Below, one piece after another: positions 31,734-42,816 of a stretch of 64,000 nucleotides of DNA. The stretch lies in the NCBI GenBank assembly GCA_948099385.1, contig CANUEZ040000159.1, forward strand, positions 6,838,501-6,902,500, read 5' to 3'. The DNA is from Fasciola hepatica (taxonomy: Eukaryota > Platyhelminthes > Trematoda > Plagiorchiida > Fasciolidae). The notes under the pieces were generated by a model that saw only the letters and a program-made list of their open reading frames with translations, searched no databases and had not been told where the DNA came from. Numbering within the stretch: the first letter of the stretch is position 1; every line of letters starts with the position of its first letter. A program made the translations under genes and the position numbers.

Positions 31734-32102
31734 ACCACTCCCGCCATCTCTCGCTGACTAGGCTTCTCACTTTCTGCATTCAACTTAACGTAGATGAGGC
31801 TTGTGTCGCTATCGCTGGACTAGATCGAGCCCCACTGTTCCGCAGTATCCTCCTGTAGACTGACCTGTGCCACATAACCGACGGGGCAGGACGGGCAGTC
31901 TCCGTGGTTTCGGACTGGCCTACTAGATAATGCGTCCGCATTCGAATGCCGGCTACCTGGACGGTGTTCAATCACGAAATCAAACTCCTGCAACTGCTCC
32001 TGCCACCGGGCTGTCTGTCCCTGGGGGTCTTTAAAGTTTTGTAACCACAGAAGGGCTTGATAGTCCGTACGAATTTGAAATTGTCGACCGATTAGATACT
32101 GT

Positions 32103-33020
32103 CTAAACTTTTTTTACTAATGTGATCATGGCTAGCGTTTCTTTTCGTGTCGTGCAGTAGTTTTTCTCCCGTTTACATAACATTTTACTGCCATGGGCGA
32201 TGACGTGCTCTAATCCATCTCTCCCGATCTGTGATAACACACCTCCAATGGCCCCGTCACTCGCGTCGGTATCTAGGATAAACTCACTAGCTCCTTCCGC
32301 CAGATCGGGCAGAGCTAGCATGGGTGCCGCGCAAGGAGCCGAACGTAAGTCTTTGAAGGACCGCTCACATCGCTCGTCCCAACTGAAGCCGTCGTTTTTG
32401 CGCAGAAGAGCATTCAGTGGTGCCGCCCCCATTCTGCAAGACCCTTGATGAAGCGACGGTAATACGAAGCCAATCCTAGAAAACTCCTCAATTCCGTAAC
32501 GTTGTTAGGAGTTGGCCAATTTCAGACTTGTTCGACTTTTTCCGGGTCAGTTCTTATTCCCTGGTCCGAAACAATGTGGCCCAAAAATTCACTTCCTTTG
32601 ATAGAAATTTGCACTTGGATGGCTTTAGCTTAAGTCCCGCATCTCTAATTCTACCTAGAACTAACTCCAAGTTTTCTAAATTTTCCTCTTTCGTTCTCCC
32701 ATGAATCAGTACATCATCGATGTATACAATGCATCTCGAAGGAATCATTCCCACCAAAATGCGATTCATCAAACGTTGGAACGTAGCAGGTGCATTGGTT
32801 AGCCCAAAAGGCATAGTCTGAAACTCATAAAGCCTGGATGGAATCGCGAACGCTGACTTCTCCAGGTCTTCCGCTGCAAGTTCAACCTCCCAATACCCAG
32901 ACGCCAAGTCTAGGGTGCTGAAGTACCGGCTACCTCCTAAGGCGTCGAACAAGTCTTCCATGACAGGCAGTGGAAATGAATCCCTTTTGGTGATTGCATT
33001 AAGTTTCCTGCGATGATCAC
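32103..33020 (-). pseudogene. Gypsy-B reverse transcriptase and RNase H
   Basis: RT (32554-32961): FSTLDLASGYWEVELA (first catalytic Asp), MPFGLTNAPATFQRLMN and IVYIDDVLIHG (YIDD), then LKPSKCKFL. RNase H (32103-32432): WDERCERSFKDLRSAP, FILDTDASDGAIGGVLSQIG and TTRKETLAMI. The N-terminal RT strand (VRLVRKKDG-like) is only partly readable near 33000, and a frame break at about 32560 separates the two halves. Confidence 0.87.
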
Positions 33021-33023
33021 ACC

Positions 33024-34119
33024 CTAGGGAATCTTCTGGACGACTATTAGGGGCTGCTTCCTAACAACACCGCCCGGTTCCAACTTCAAAGCTATGATCC
33101 CTCTGACGTTTAACTTCTCCCCGTTCACCGCCGTTAAGACTATACTACACGAGGCTGACTCAACGCTTCCGACTTTCGCCATAAGTTTTGCACTGATTAA
33201 ACTACAGGTAGCTCCCGTGTCAACCAGCCCGCACAAAACTGTTCCATTAACCTTCACTCGAACAGATAGTGATTCAGTGCGGGCGGAACATATTGAAACG
33301 GCAGGAACGATGGACCTACCTTGTTTCTGAGTTTGTGACCACGTTCCGAACAAGGGCAGACCGCTTTCGACTGGCTGTGAGTACCAGGTACCGGGAGAGC
33401 TGTTGTGGGGACCAGCGTACCACCGGTTGGCGCTGAAGCCTTGAATCTTGTTATAGGACGACTGACCTGCTCCAGCGTGCCTTCCTCGATACCAGTTCCG
33501 TCTCCAGTTAGTGGGATTACGGCCCGGATGTTGAGCCCTTGGTTGCCACTCACGTAAAACGCAGCACTCGTCTCCAGCTACCACCCCCGCGATTCCCCTT
33601 TCTACGCGGTCCGCTGGTTCCCCTGCAGACAATGCTTGTGCCAAATCTCGAACTTCCCTCGCAACAGCGCCAGCTTCACAGCTGGGTTCGAGACGCTGTC
33701 AATTAATTGTTCTAGTACCCGGCGTTCCCGCTCCTCCTTGGTCTCATCGGGATGAGCCCGCTGACTCATCAGTTGCAGCACGCCACCGAGGGATCGTATG
33801 TCTTCATACGGTCGCTGCCTTCTCCCGTGCTACTCCCGCCGATATTGTGAAGGGTGCCCGGGGGCGTTCAAAAGTCTCCGAATCTGCTTGAAGACAGAAT
33901 CCAAGTCACCACTGTTAAAAAGGTCCGCTTCGTTGAAGACATCATGGGCGTCTCCATCCAGCAGCCCCATGATAATATCTTCTTGTCGCCGTTCAGCGAA
34001 CAATCGAAGGTATCGCCGCACTTGGCTCTCCCATCGATTGTAGTTTCCATTAAGGCGAAATTTTCAGGGGCTCCCGGGGTAGGAACCTGATGAGTTCTGA
34101 TTACTTTGCACTCGGTCAA
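33024..34119 (-). pseudogene. Gypsy-B Gag remnant and protease
   Basis: Protease at about 33050-33330: VKVNGTVLCGLVDTGATCSL (DTG active site), with VNGEKLNVRGIIALKLEPGG. Upstream, 33350-33640 reads a basic, Gly/Arg-rich segment in several frames. The Gag piece at 33830-34021 (RRYLRLFAERRQEDIIMGLL, DAHDVFNEADLF) is capsid-like. No zinc knuckle was found. Multiple stops. Confidence 0.75.
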
Positions 34120-34229
34120 TGCGCATGGAAGTTCATGGACAGATGGACTCCCAAGCTGGCTCTTGGGTGGCGAGCGAGCTATCTCCTCTTCCCGATTATC
34201 CTGTTCGGCTAGCTTTTTTGGTATCCTTG

Positions 34230-34248
34230 ATCCCGGGTAGCGGCACCA
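34230..34248 (-). promoter_or_regulatory. Primer-binding site of Gypsy-B
   Basis: The minus strand reads TGGTGCCGCTACCCGGGAT four bases after the 5' LTR end TGTTACA. It would pair with a tRNA ending ATCCCGGGTAGCGGCACCA. A near copy at 17895-17915 marks a related LTR remnant. Confidence 0.75.
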
Positions 34249-34252
34249 ATTT

Positions 34253-34531
34253 TGTAACAGTCAGCCAAAGGCGAAAAGACGAAATCCAGCAATGGAAGGA
34301 TTTATCTAAAATATGTGGCATCCTGTCATTAATGTAAAAATACAAATATAAACATATTACGAATCAGTCCTCTTGGATTGTTGCATTGAATTCCAGATTG
34401 GCGGTTTCTTCACCTTCTTCCAGTTTTCCCTTTGCTTGTACGAGGTTTATACGACTAACTGAAACGGAAGAGAAAATCCATTACTTCAACTCGCCATACT
34501 CTAACGACCTTCCCGAAGTTTCTATTGCACA
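34253..34531 (-). repeat. 5' LTR of Gypsy-B
   Basis: 279 bp; on the minus strand it begins TGTGCAATAG and ends CTGTTACA. Confidence 0.82.
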
Positions 34532-34539
34532 GTCGTTGT

Positions 34540-34863
34540 TCTGTCCTTCGCGTGACTGTGGTGTTGTTTCTCTGGCACGTGACCCACGGGTTCGGCATGA
34601 GATTCGTACAAACCGTGTTGGACGAATCGCCTATACGTGTTTGTATTCGTGCTAAGCAGCATGCCTGGGGTTTGCCCGAAGCTTTGGCAACCCGATTAAG
34701 TAAAATTGTGGCCAACATGGAGTCAGCTCCAATATAGTGGCCCCTTGGAGCACTTTACATGTGCTATCCCTATGTTGACTGATTTATCAATCTCCAACCA
34801 GTGACAGAATATATTCATCATAGGTAGATGGACTGTAGCTCGAAGAGCGTATATTCGCGGTAA

Positions 34864-34908
<45 letters not shown>

Positions 34909-36070
34909 TACGATAGGCCATCGTATTTGCGGATACTGTGGGTACCTGGCATACGCATGTTTATTGTTTATGGACATTTGCTTTTAATTATCATTTCGGA
35001 TTTCAAATGAAGAAAAATATGATCTAGTGCCTGCCATTTTTCCGTGTTTACAATGGACAGCTAACTCACATGGATAACGTTTTCTTCAAATACTTCAGTT
35101 CATCGGACGATTTCTTAGCATACGGGTTAAGTTCAAGCCACTTGTATATTTTCGCTGTAGGCGATTTAGATTCCACTCTGGACTGCGCACCCATTCGCAC
35201 CATCACACGTGAATGTATTCGTGTTTGCATTAACTCTTCCACGCTTGTTGTTCCCGATCTGCATACATTTTTGTAAAAAAATGTCACATAACGCTCTGTG
35301 CTTCCTGTGCCACTTTTTTCGCAAATCAGCATGACGATCTGTTGAGATTACGTAATGCTCGGATGATTGCGAGGCGAAAATTGTTCTTGTTTGTCGGTTG
35401 TTTTGACGTGAACTGTTCGTATTTTGCCGTTTTCTTGCTGTCTTTGTTTGCTTGTTTGGTGTCAATGGCAGACTCGTGTTTGCTTTCACGTATGGGTGTT
35501 CACTTACGCGTTACTGTTATTGTATTCACCGTTCATTTGTTTATGTACTTACTTAAATGTGATCAAGTCCCAGATAGACAATTCCTAATGAGAAACTTTT
35601 TCCTGCATGTACGTGGTTGCTCACTTTCCCGACAAAAATTAATACGCCGTGATGCACAGGGATTGGATGGTGGTCAAGACGCACGTTCGTTGGACACGAA
35701 CGAAGAGTTTTCCAGACTACAGACCTCATTTGCTATCAGGAAAGGCAGTGCCGGATTACTACTTTAGGCCGATGTACCATACGGGTAAGTCAGTAGTAGC
35801 ATAACATTTAACCAGACAAACTTGGGGGTGCCTTTGACTTCGAGCGTCAGCTGGTTGCTCAGTGAAGTGCTGCTTCTACCGACGAAGCAGAAAAGCAGAC
35901 ATACTTTTCACGGCACTATTCCACCAGAAAGAGGTAATTAACCATTTAAATTCACATACCTTAAGGGTTTTCATGGAGTTCTCTTCCGATTAGAGTCCTC
36001 AGGCGATGCAGAGGACGGCAAAACTAGTTACGCCGGACTTACCACCCTCCCAACCACCCATTTTAAAACG
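34540..36070. other. No gene recognised; includes a (TA)n tract
   Basis: About 20 TA units lie at 34866-34906. The plus-strand open frames at 35342-35767 and nearby (for example ..RQKLIRRDAQGLDGG..) match no family I recognise. Confidence 0.5.
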
Positions 36071-36072
36071 TC

Positions 36073-36710
36073 ATGGCGGAATGCAAACGTAAATTTCTGA
36101 CACGCGCAACCAAATTCCGTGTTAGTTCACCTCATTTGTCTTCCCAGTCCACTATGTCTGCACAGGCTAGCGCCCGAGTGCCAGTCGCATCCTCAAGGTA
36201 AGTATTACTTTCGTTTCATATTGTCCATTTTATTACAAGTATCGGCTCAAGCAGCAGAGCTACACAAATGAACTTTGCCCTTCACCTGCGCCCAATACTA
36301 TGCAAGTTCACATGCAGTGCCGTCACCTTATTTTTTAGTGAACCAAGAAAAAATTCTGCTGCCCATAGACAGCCTTACAAGAAGTGTGGAGAAACTAAGT
36401 GCCTCTATAGAATCCCTTTCCACCACTTTCGTGGCGTCATGTTCACAAGCTATGCCGCAGCCAATCACACGTGGGAACACTGTGGATGAATTTCACCTTT
36501 TACACGACGTCCTCGGAACACCAGAAGCTTTCAGTAAGATGGTAAGTCACTATACGTGTAAGTGAAAAATATAAGTCACAACACTGCGGCGGTACACAAC
36601 TAAAAACCTTCAGGATGCCTTTAAGCGAAAGTCATCTGCTGGGGTCAGCGACGACGTCGCAGTGAAGTGCTGCTGTAGCGCTACAAATAAAGCTCTCGAT
36701 GACAAAGACT
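36073..36710 (+). other. Exon-like pieces of an unidentified gene (possible DUF4806-like domain)
   Basis: An open stretch beginning MAECKRKF ends at AAG|GTAAGTATT (36199). A strong acceptor, TTATTTTTTAG, lies at about 36337. The following open stretch (SLTRSVEKLSASIESL.., then NTVDEFHLLHDVLGTPEAF) ends at ATG|GTAAGTC (36541). A third piece (DAFKRKSSAG) follows TTCAG at about 36613 and soon meets a stop. The spacing and splice signals look like small exons. The coil followed by a T-x-x-E-F-x-x-L...F pattern recalls DUF4806 proteins, but this is a memory-based resemblance only. Exon phases do not all fit, so the gene may be broken. Confidence 0.3.
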
Positions 36711-37168
36711 AACAAATTTGTTTATTTGAACAGTTACCGTTTTTGGTGGAGCCACGTGCTTCGCCTGTGTACGTCGTCTGCACGCCGTTGCGCTCCTCCA
36801 ATACACACGTTGTCCCGCTCCAGCGTTTTGAGTTCTGCTTTACGCTCTGCCGAGTATGTTCGCTATTGTGTCACAAACCGAGGACCAGGGGATATAGACT
36901 CTATACGGGAGCAGATCTTGACTTAACTGAGGAGAATCCAAAACTGGTGAGCCCGAACAACAACCTCAATTCTGGAAGGACACTAGTAAGTCACTCAATC
37001 ACATTTGTTCGTTTACATATACATTTTTTCCCGACATATAAACGGCAAACTCCTGATTTCCGCCACCATATCCCTTTTGTATTTTTTCTCATATCGATAT
37101 TATAAGTGTTTCACGGTCGCTGAACTGACCCCTATATATCGTTTTACATTTGATATACCATTGCAACT

Positions 37169-37990
37169 ATGGCTAGCAACGACCGCAAACCTGATCCGGA
37201 ACCGTCCGTTTCGACAGTCTTTCTAGACGTCCCTGAGTTTTTTATTGATTACCCTCAACTCTGGTTTCATATGTTAGAGGCGGAGTTTGAATCACGTAGA
37301 ATCACAAGCGAGCAAACCCGTTACTTGTGGACTATTGGTCGCCTTCCCCGTGACGTTGCTACTCAGATACGCAAAGTAATATTGAATAACAGTTCTTATA
37401 CAGCCGCGAAAGACACAGTAATCTCTTGTCTGTTGCCGTCAGAATCGTCCAGACTGAAACGGCTGGCTCAAGGGACAAAGTTAAGTAGCAAGAAGCCCTC
37501 TGCATTACTGAGAGAAATGCAGCAGCTGGCAGGGCAACTTTTAGAAAAAAACGTTCTTAAAGAGTTGTGGGTACGGAGACTACCACCCAATATTCAAGCA
37601 CCGCTCGAGGTTTCTAGTCATCTTAAGCTCACAGAAGCGGCTAAACTGGCGGACGGTATTATGGAACGGTACCATCCTCAAATTACAGCTGTAACAAACT
37701 CGAGCAGCCCCCAGGCCACTGCTCTCACTTTAGGAACACACTCCGAGGACACTGTGATAGCTGCTTTCGAGCGGGCTTTCAGACGTTTTTCCTCTCCCGG
37801 TTGTTCTCGCTGTAGAGACCACAAATCTTATCACAACCCTGACCGACGTGAACATCCCAGAAGCCCTCCCCCTGACCGCCTGATTAACCCATCTCGATCA
37901 ACGTACTTTCGATACCACAAACGGTTTGGGGAGAAGGCCCGGCGCTGCGAAGCCGGTTGCACCTTCCCAGGTGCCAAACAGGGAAACTAA
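37169..37990 (+). CDS. Gypsy-2 Gag (273 codons, open)
   Basis: Starts with a Met preceded by an A at -3 (CTATGG). Capsid-like N-terminal part: VFLDVPEFFIDYPQLWFHML and ALLREMQQLAGQLL with LWVRRLPPNIQAPLEV. The C-terminal part is basic and serine-rich, ending in YHKRFGEKARRCEAGCTF. In Gypsy-1 and CsRn1 relatives this is the C-x2-H-x9-C-x3-C zinc motif. Here the first Cys is replaced by Phe (TTT for TGT), so zinc binding is doubtful. The frame is otherwise intact and of normal length for the group. Confidence 0.9.
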   Translation: MASNDRKPDPEPSVSTVFLDVPEFFIDYPQLWFHMLEAEFESRRITSEQTRYLWTIGRLPRDVATQIRKVILNNSSYTAAKDTVISCLLPSESSRLKRLAQGTKLSSKKPSALLREMQQLAGQLLEKNVLKELWVRRLPPNIQAPLEVSSHLKLTEAAKLADGIMERYHPQITAVTNSSSPQATALTLGTHSEDTVIAAFERAFRRFSSPGCSRCRDHKSYHNPDRREHPRSPPPDRLINPSRSTYFRYHKRFGEKARRCEAGCTFPGAKQGN

Positions 37991-38059
37991 CATCCCGGCG
38001 CCTTCCGACGACTAACGCGGTCGGCAGCTATAATAGCAGTCGTCGGTTGCATGTTTGAG

Positions 38060-39240
38060 ATTTAGTTTCCAATAACCTGTTCCTAATTGACACCGATGCA
38101 GCAGTTAGTGTCATTCCAAAGGAGGCAGGTGATGCAACGAACCCGCCAGTCCAACAACTCCGTGCTGCTAATGGCACTCCTATTGCTACTTACGGCCGTA
38201 AGTCACTCACGCTCAACTTAGGACTACGTCGCAACTCCCACTGGGTGTTCATAATAGCAGACGTTGTAATGTACATGTTGATTGAATAATTCATCTTCTG
38301 CTCACATTCCTGTACTCTATGACCGATTTTGGACCGCCTTCTCTAACCCACTTCATGCTGACACTGTTTTGTGGTCGACAATTATTCTACGCTTGGTGCA
38401 CTTACTTTTTCTTTTTATGGTTGTGCTTTCTTATTGAGATTACTTTGAGGACAGTTGGTACGGTAGTGAGAGGCACTGGTTCAACACAGTTTGTTTTATT
38501 ACTCCTTGGTTTTGCTTTCTCGCTCACGTCGACTGACCGTAGACGTTCAGCTCGTTTACGTTGATTTTTGGCTTCCACACTCAGGAAATTGTTCTTTGGG
38601 CCTGATTAAGCATGGAGAACTTGTTCTATTTGTTTGGACTTCAGGACAGGTATTTATTATTTACTCTTTTTGGCCAACTATTCCTCTTTTTACGGAATTT
38701 GTCCTATTTTTGATTACCTTTTTGGCTGGATAGTGACTGAGGCTCACTGTCAAAGGTATGATCATGTTTGTACTTGTATTTTTACTCGCTAATAGTACCG
38801 TAGAATTTGCAGAGCAATCGTGTTCTTGATTTGGGTTCTGCATCGATTTGGGCTACGCGTTGCTTTGAGGCTCCAAGGTGCTATCCAGAACGAGTGAAGC
38901 TTATTAGTCGGTGAATCGATAATTGAATCGTTGGTCAGGCTTCACCCGGACCAGGACTTGAGCGTTTTGGTCGTTACAGACGTCTCTTATCCCATACTAG
39001 GAATCGATTTTCTTGACCATTCCGACCTCCTAATCGATGCACGAGGCCGGAGAGTTATCGACCGGCAGACGTCTATTTCCGTTACTGGTTCATACTCCCC
39101 CAGTGAATCACATCAAATCCCTATACATCCAACCGCAGGCCGAACACCCGTGCGCAGACCTACTTTCAGCTTACCCGGCAATGCTAAGACAATCTGGCCC
39201 CCTTCCCGCGGTGACCAATAACGTTACCCGCCATATGGTC
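38060..39240 (+). pseudogene. Gypsy-2 protease, interrupted by a solo LTR
   Basis: Left half: NNLFLIDTDAAVSVIP (active-site DTG reads DTD), ANGTPIATYGRKSLTLNLG and HWVFI. Right half after the LTR: SYPILGIDFLDHSDLLIDAR. The break falls within the strand that leads to the I-L-G-x-D-F-L turn, with the 5-bp duplication GACGT on both sides. Both the DTD change and the insertion disable it. Confidence 0.88.
38265..38978 (+). repeat. Solo LTR of the BEL-2 family with GACGT target duplication
   Basis: 714 bp, TGTAATGT...GTCGTTACA, nearly identical to the BEL-2 LTRs (47137-47850 and 53288-54001, inverted). GACGT is at 38260-38264 and 38979-38983. It is the product of LTR-LTR recombination that removed the BEL interior. 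It contains short open frames (for example 38319-38564) that recur in all three copies only because the LTR is repeated. Confidence 0.97.
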
Positions 39241-40560
39241 ACTAAAGGACCCCCAGCATTTAGCCGACCACGTCACTTGACCCTAGACAAGCTCTGCGTT
39301 GCACAGGCTGAGTTCGAACACATGCTAGAATTAGGCATAATCCGCCCGTCCAGTAGCCCTTGGGCCTCGCCCCTTCACATGGTTCCTAAACCCAATGGTG
39401 ACTGGCGCCCCTGCGGTGACTATAGGGCCCTCAACCAGGCTACAACCACAGACAGGTACCCCATCCCACATATTCAAGATCTTACTTCTACCATGTCTGG
39501 TTATTCTGTTTTCAGCCGAATCAACCTCGTTAGGGACTACCAGAAAATCCCGGTAGCAGAGGCTGACATTCCTAAAACAGCTGTCACAACTCCATTCGGA
39601 TTATTCGAGTTTTTGCGCGTGCCTACTCGGCTCAGTAATGCAGGCCAAACCTTTCAAAAGTTTATGCATGAAGCAACACGCGGTTTGAAGAATGTCTACG
39701 TGTACTTAGACGATATTTTGGTGGCAAGTTCTTCCAGAAAATAGCATGTGACACGCCTGCGTGCTCTTTTTGAGCGCCTTAGCCAACACGGTGTAACTAT
39801 TAACCCTAAGAAGTGCGAATTAGGTAGGAGGACCATCACATTCCTAGGTCACGAAATCTCAGCCTCAGGCACACAGCCCCTGCCTGACAAGGTGGCTGCA
39901 ATTCGCGACTATCCTGAGCCTCACTCTTACTGACAATTGCGCCAATTTTCTGGCCTGGTTAACTTTTATCGCCGGTTCATCCCACGCTTGCCGAAATAAT
40001 GCATCCTCTAACAGACCTTTTACGTGGAGGTAAGCGGAAATTCATTTTTCCCGACACGGCACAGGCAGCTTTTATCTTGATCGAGGAAGCTATCACCAAC
40101 ATAGCACTCCTTTCACATCCCAATACCCCTGCTCCCCTGGCATTAGGAACAGATGCTTCGGATGCGGCTGTTGGAGCAGTGTTGCAGCAACTCATCAACA
40201 ATTCATGGCAGCCAATAGATTTCTTCTCCAAGCGTCTCCAGCCTGCAGAATCCCGATATAGTACGTTCAGCAGAGAACTACTGGCAATCTATTTGGGTAT
40301 CCGACACTTCCGGCACACACTCGAGGGCCAAACGTTCACAGTGTTCACAGATCATAAACCACTAGTGTACGCCTTCCAGTCAGCTTCTGACCGATATTCG
40401 CCGCGCGAGATTCGCCACTTAGACTATGCTTCGCAGTTTACTACGGACATTCGACACGTCTCTGGGGCACACAATCCCGTAGCAGACGCACTCTCACGCG
40501 TCCACAATATCGGCGGCTCACTACCCATGGGCATAGACCTAGAAGCAATCGCCGCAGCCC
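39037..40560 (+). pseudogene. Gypsy-2 reverse transcriptase and RNase H
   Basis: [56 protein letters not shown] and the catalytic YLDDILVASS (about 39703-39732). A TAG at 39742, a TGA at 39931 and an indel near 39990 interrupt the connection (GHEISASGTQPLP). RNase H: LGTDASDAAVGAVLQQ, YSTFSRELLAIYLGIRHFR, FTDHKPLVYAF and NPVADALSRV. All main blocks are recognisable. Confidence 0.9.
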
Positions 40561-41807
40561 AAACAACAGATCCTGGGGTAGAGCAACCCAGAAACAGCGG
40601 CTCCCCGCACCTGGTTCCGGCGGCCTTTCCAACTTCGGACGTAACTATCATTTGCGATGTGTCACAGGGTCGACCCCAGCAGCTAGTTCCTGCCAGTATT
40701 CGCCAGCAAGTTTTTAACAGCCTCCGGAACTTATCGCACCCTGGTGTAATCGCCTCAGTGAAACTAGCCACCGAGCGATTCGTCTGGCCTTGCGTCAAAC
40801 GTGACGCACATCTTTGGGCCCGTGCTTGCCTTCAGTGCAAACGAGTTAAAATACATCGTCACACCAAATCTACGTTAGGCACATTCTGCAAACCGGACGC
40901 ACGCTTTCATCATGTGCATGTGGATCTCGTGGGGCCACTTCCGCCGTCCAATGGCTGCGTCTACATCCTCACTTGCGTAGATCGTTTCACTTGCTGGCCA
41001 CAGGCCGTACCTATTCCTCGTCCAACCTCAGAGGAAGCTGCAAAATCATTTCTAACTGGTTGGGTGAGTCAGTTCGGTTGCCCTGCTATCGTGACCACTG
41101 ACCGCGGTTCTCATTTCGACGGCGCCATCTACGAGCTACTGAAAGCATTCAGTTGCCGACACAACAAGATGACGGCCTATCATCCTCAGGCCAATGACAT
41201 GGTGGAGCGATTCCATCGCCAATTGCAAGCTGCCCTTCGTGCTCGTGATAATCAATTGTGGAGTGAAGTTTTGCCGATCGTTCTCTCAGGACTGCGTAAC
41301 ACCGTTTAAGCCGAAATAGGTGTTACGGCGGCTGAACTGATTTACGGTTGCACACCACGACTTCCAGGTGAGTTGGTTTCTCCATTACCACCGGTAAGTT
41401 TTAATTACGGGGATTACGCAAAACGGTTGTCGCACCAAATTCGGGTGATAAAGCCCACCCCACCACGAGAACAAAGCCTCAGCAACTACATACCTATCAT
41501 TCTAGCGACCGCCAGCCGTGTGCTTATTAGAGTAGATGCAGTGCGATCACCACTACAGGCGGCTTACTCTGGCCCGTTCCGCGTCGTTCGGCGAAAGGAA
41601 AAGAAGTACGTGGCAGACGTCGAGGGCAGGATAGAGACCATCAGCATAGACGGCTTCAAACCAGCCTTCATCGAGGTAGAACCCACCCCGAACAACCCTC
41701 CCAGTGTCATCACCTGCTCACAACCTCCGGTTAGTCTTCCCGAGTTGGCTCCTGTTACTCCCACTAACGACCCCTCGTTACCTGTTGCAACACCAAACTC
41801 CACGTAA
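40561..41807 (+). pseudogene. Gypsy-2 integrase
   Basis: Zinc half: LSHPGVIASVKL and CLQCKRVKIHRH. Catalytic core: HVDLVGPLPPSNG (Asp), VTTDRGSHFDGA (Asp) and ANDMVERFHRQLQ (Glu), so the triad is complete. The frame is open from 39999 to 41309, where a TAA stops it. It resumes at 41373-41807 with QAAYSGPFRVVRRKEKKYVA and ISIDGFKPAFIE, the C-terminal DNA-binding strand, and a Pro-rich end. Confidence 0.9.
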
Positions 41808-41889
41808 GACACAGCTGCACCCGTCAACAGGAGAAATCGATGCTGCCGCGAGCTGCGACAGCCAACGAGGTTTTCCGAATATGTAACAG

Positions 41890-42816
41890 TTGTATATATT
41901 TAAGTTTACTCTTCATATATTCAACTTGTACATAGTCCTATTATGCATGAATGCGCGACCACGTGGTTATCACGACAAGGGTGGCGGCAGCCTGTATTGC
42001 GCCAGTATTTCCCCCCTAGTCAAATATCCGATCGAGCCTCGAGGCGCAGCTTCCATGTGTTTCTTGCCGCCACCAACACGAATTCCAGTTCACGCGCATG
42101 CTGCAAATATACCTCCACCGATTGACCGACACATACTTTGCCCTGCCAGACGAAACATACCCAAACGATGTCGTACGTTACCGGAAATGAAGCTGAATAA
42201 CACTGAAGGCAAATGCGTCAACACATACACATATTTGTCAGTGAAACAGCATATTAACGCTCAAGTCCATGCGGAGATTTCCCACTTTACTATCCGTTAC
42301 CGCAGTTTACATTTCCCCCGAACGGTAGCAGGTTGGAAATTTACTCTTCACTTCCCGAGGACCCTCCCGTTGCACTTTCTCATTTCTGAATGGTACATGT
42401 TACGAATCCCGAACCTAAACTCACCTTTTTATGAACTGCTGTTTCTCCCACATCCACCAGTGTGCACTTTCATGAAATTGGTCTCGGCACCGTTTCGAAA
42501 CTCATTCCATTTATTAAACTCCGGTGAATCCGTCATTCAGGGTCTGATTGTCTTCATGGATCGCTATCCTCTTTGCATGCCTCGACTTTCCCAAGAAAAC
42601 TTCTTTAGAATGTTTTTCTTCCTTTTCTTCTTGTTCAAAATTTACTCCATCTGCGGCAACTTAGCTGGTCTCAGTTTTCCTCAGCTAGCACCATTCCCGT
42701 TCATAATGCGTCCTTGGCACTGTGTTAACGATTTTTCGATTTCTCCACCGCGCACCTGTGCCCAGCCCGGATTCGCAACCGGTTCAAAACTGCCGCGCGA
42801 ACCATTATTAAAATGA
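41890..42816 (+). CDS. Unidentified 308-codon open frame
   Basis: A long uninterrupted frame begins 82 nt after the Gypsy-2 integrase stop, just inside the presumed 3' LTR start. The N-terminus (MYIFKFTLHIFNLYIVLLC) is hydrophobic like a signal peptide. Near the C-terminus FFRMFFFLFFLFKIYSIC could be a membrane segment. No motif or family was recognised, no other copy is in the window, and the region is T/C-rich with few A-starting stops, which favours chance open frames. It could be LTR or flanking sequence open by composition, or an extra gene. Confidence 0.3.
   Translation: MYIFKFTLHIFNLYIVLLCMNARPRGYHDKGGGSLYCASISPLVKYPIEPRGAASMCFLPPPTRIPVHAHAANIPPPIDRHILCPARRNIPKRCRTLPEMKLNNTEGKCVNTYTYLSVKQHINAQVHAEISHFTIRYRSLHFPRTVAGWKFTLHFPRTLPLHFLISEWYMLRIPNLNSPFYELLFLPHPPVCTFMKLVSAPFRNSFHLLNSGESVIQGLIVFMDRYPLCMPRLSQENFFRMFFFLFFLFKIYSICGNLAGLSFPQLAPFPFIMRPWHCVNDFSISPPRTCAQPGFATGSKLPREPLLK

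Larger units (their letters stand above)
24027..34531 (-). mobile_element. Second gypsy-type LTR retrotransposon (Gypsy-B), split by a BEL unit
   Basis: The minus strand carries in order: 5' LTR (34253-34531), primer-binding site, Gag remnant, protease, RT, RNase H, integrase, then the foreign 24307-30480 segment, then a polypurine tract and the 3' LTR (24027-24230). RT and integrase words differ strongly from the CsRn1-like elements in this window, so this is another gypsy clade. The Pol frame is broken into five pieces, and the 3' LTR lacks about 75 nt compared with the 5' LTR. No clean target duplication was found. Confidence 0.82.
36940..41880 (+). mobile_element. CsRn1-like gypsy element (Gypsy-2) carrying a solo BEL LTR
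   Basis: A primer-binding-like TGGTGAGCCCGAAC (36949), then Gag (37169-37990), protease (split), RT, RNase H and integrase to 41807. The protein words are close to Gypsy-1. A probable 3' LTR start is TGTAACAG at 41883. A matching 5' LTR was not identified, so the element's outer limits are uncertain. It was interrupted by insertion of a BEL element later reduced to a solo LTR. Confidence 0.88.

Noticed and set aside
33730..33800. Minus-strand CTGATGAG considered as a hammerhead core
   Set aside because: The stem II and GAAA positions do not match, and it lies within Gypsy-B Gag sequence.
38319..38564. Open frame with several hydrophobic segments, repeated at 47551-47796 and 53702-53947, looking like a three-copy membrane-protein gene
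   Set aside because: All three copies lie at the same position inside the 714-bp BEL-2-family LTR. The repetition reflects the LTR, not a gene family.
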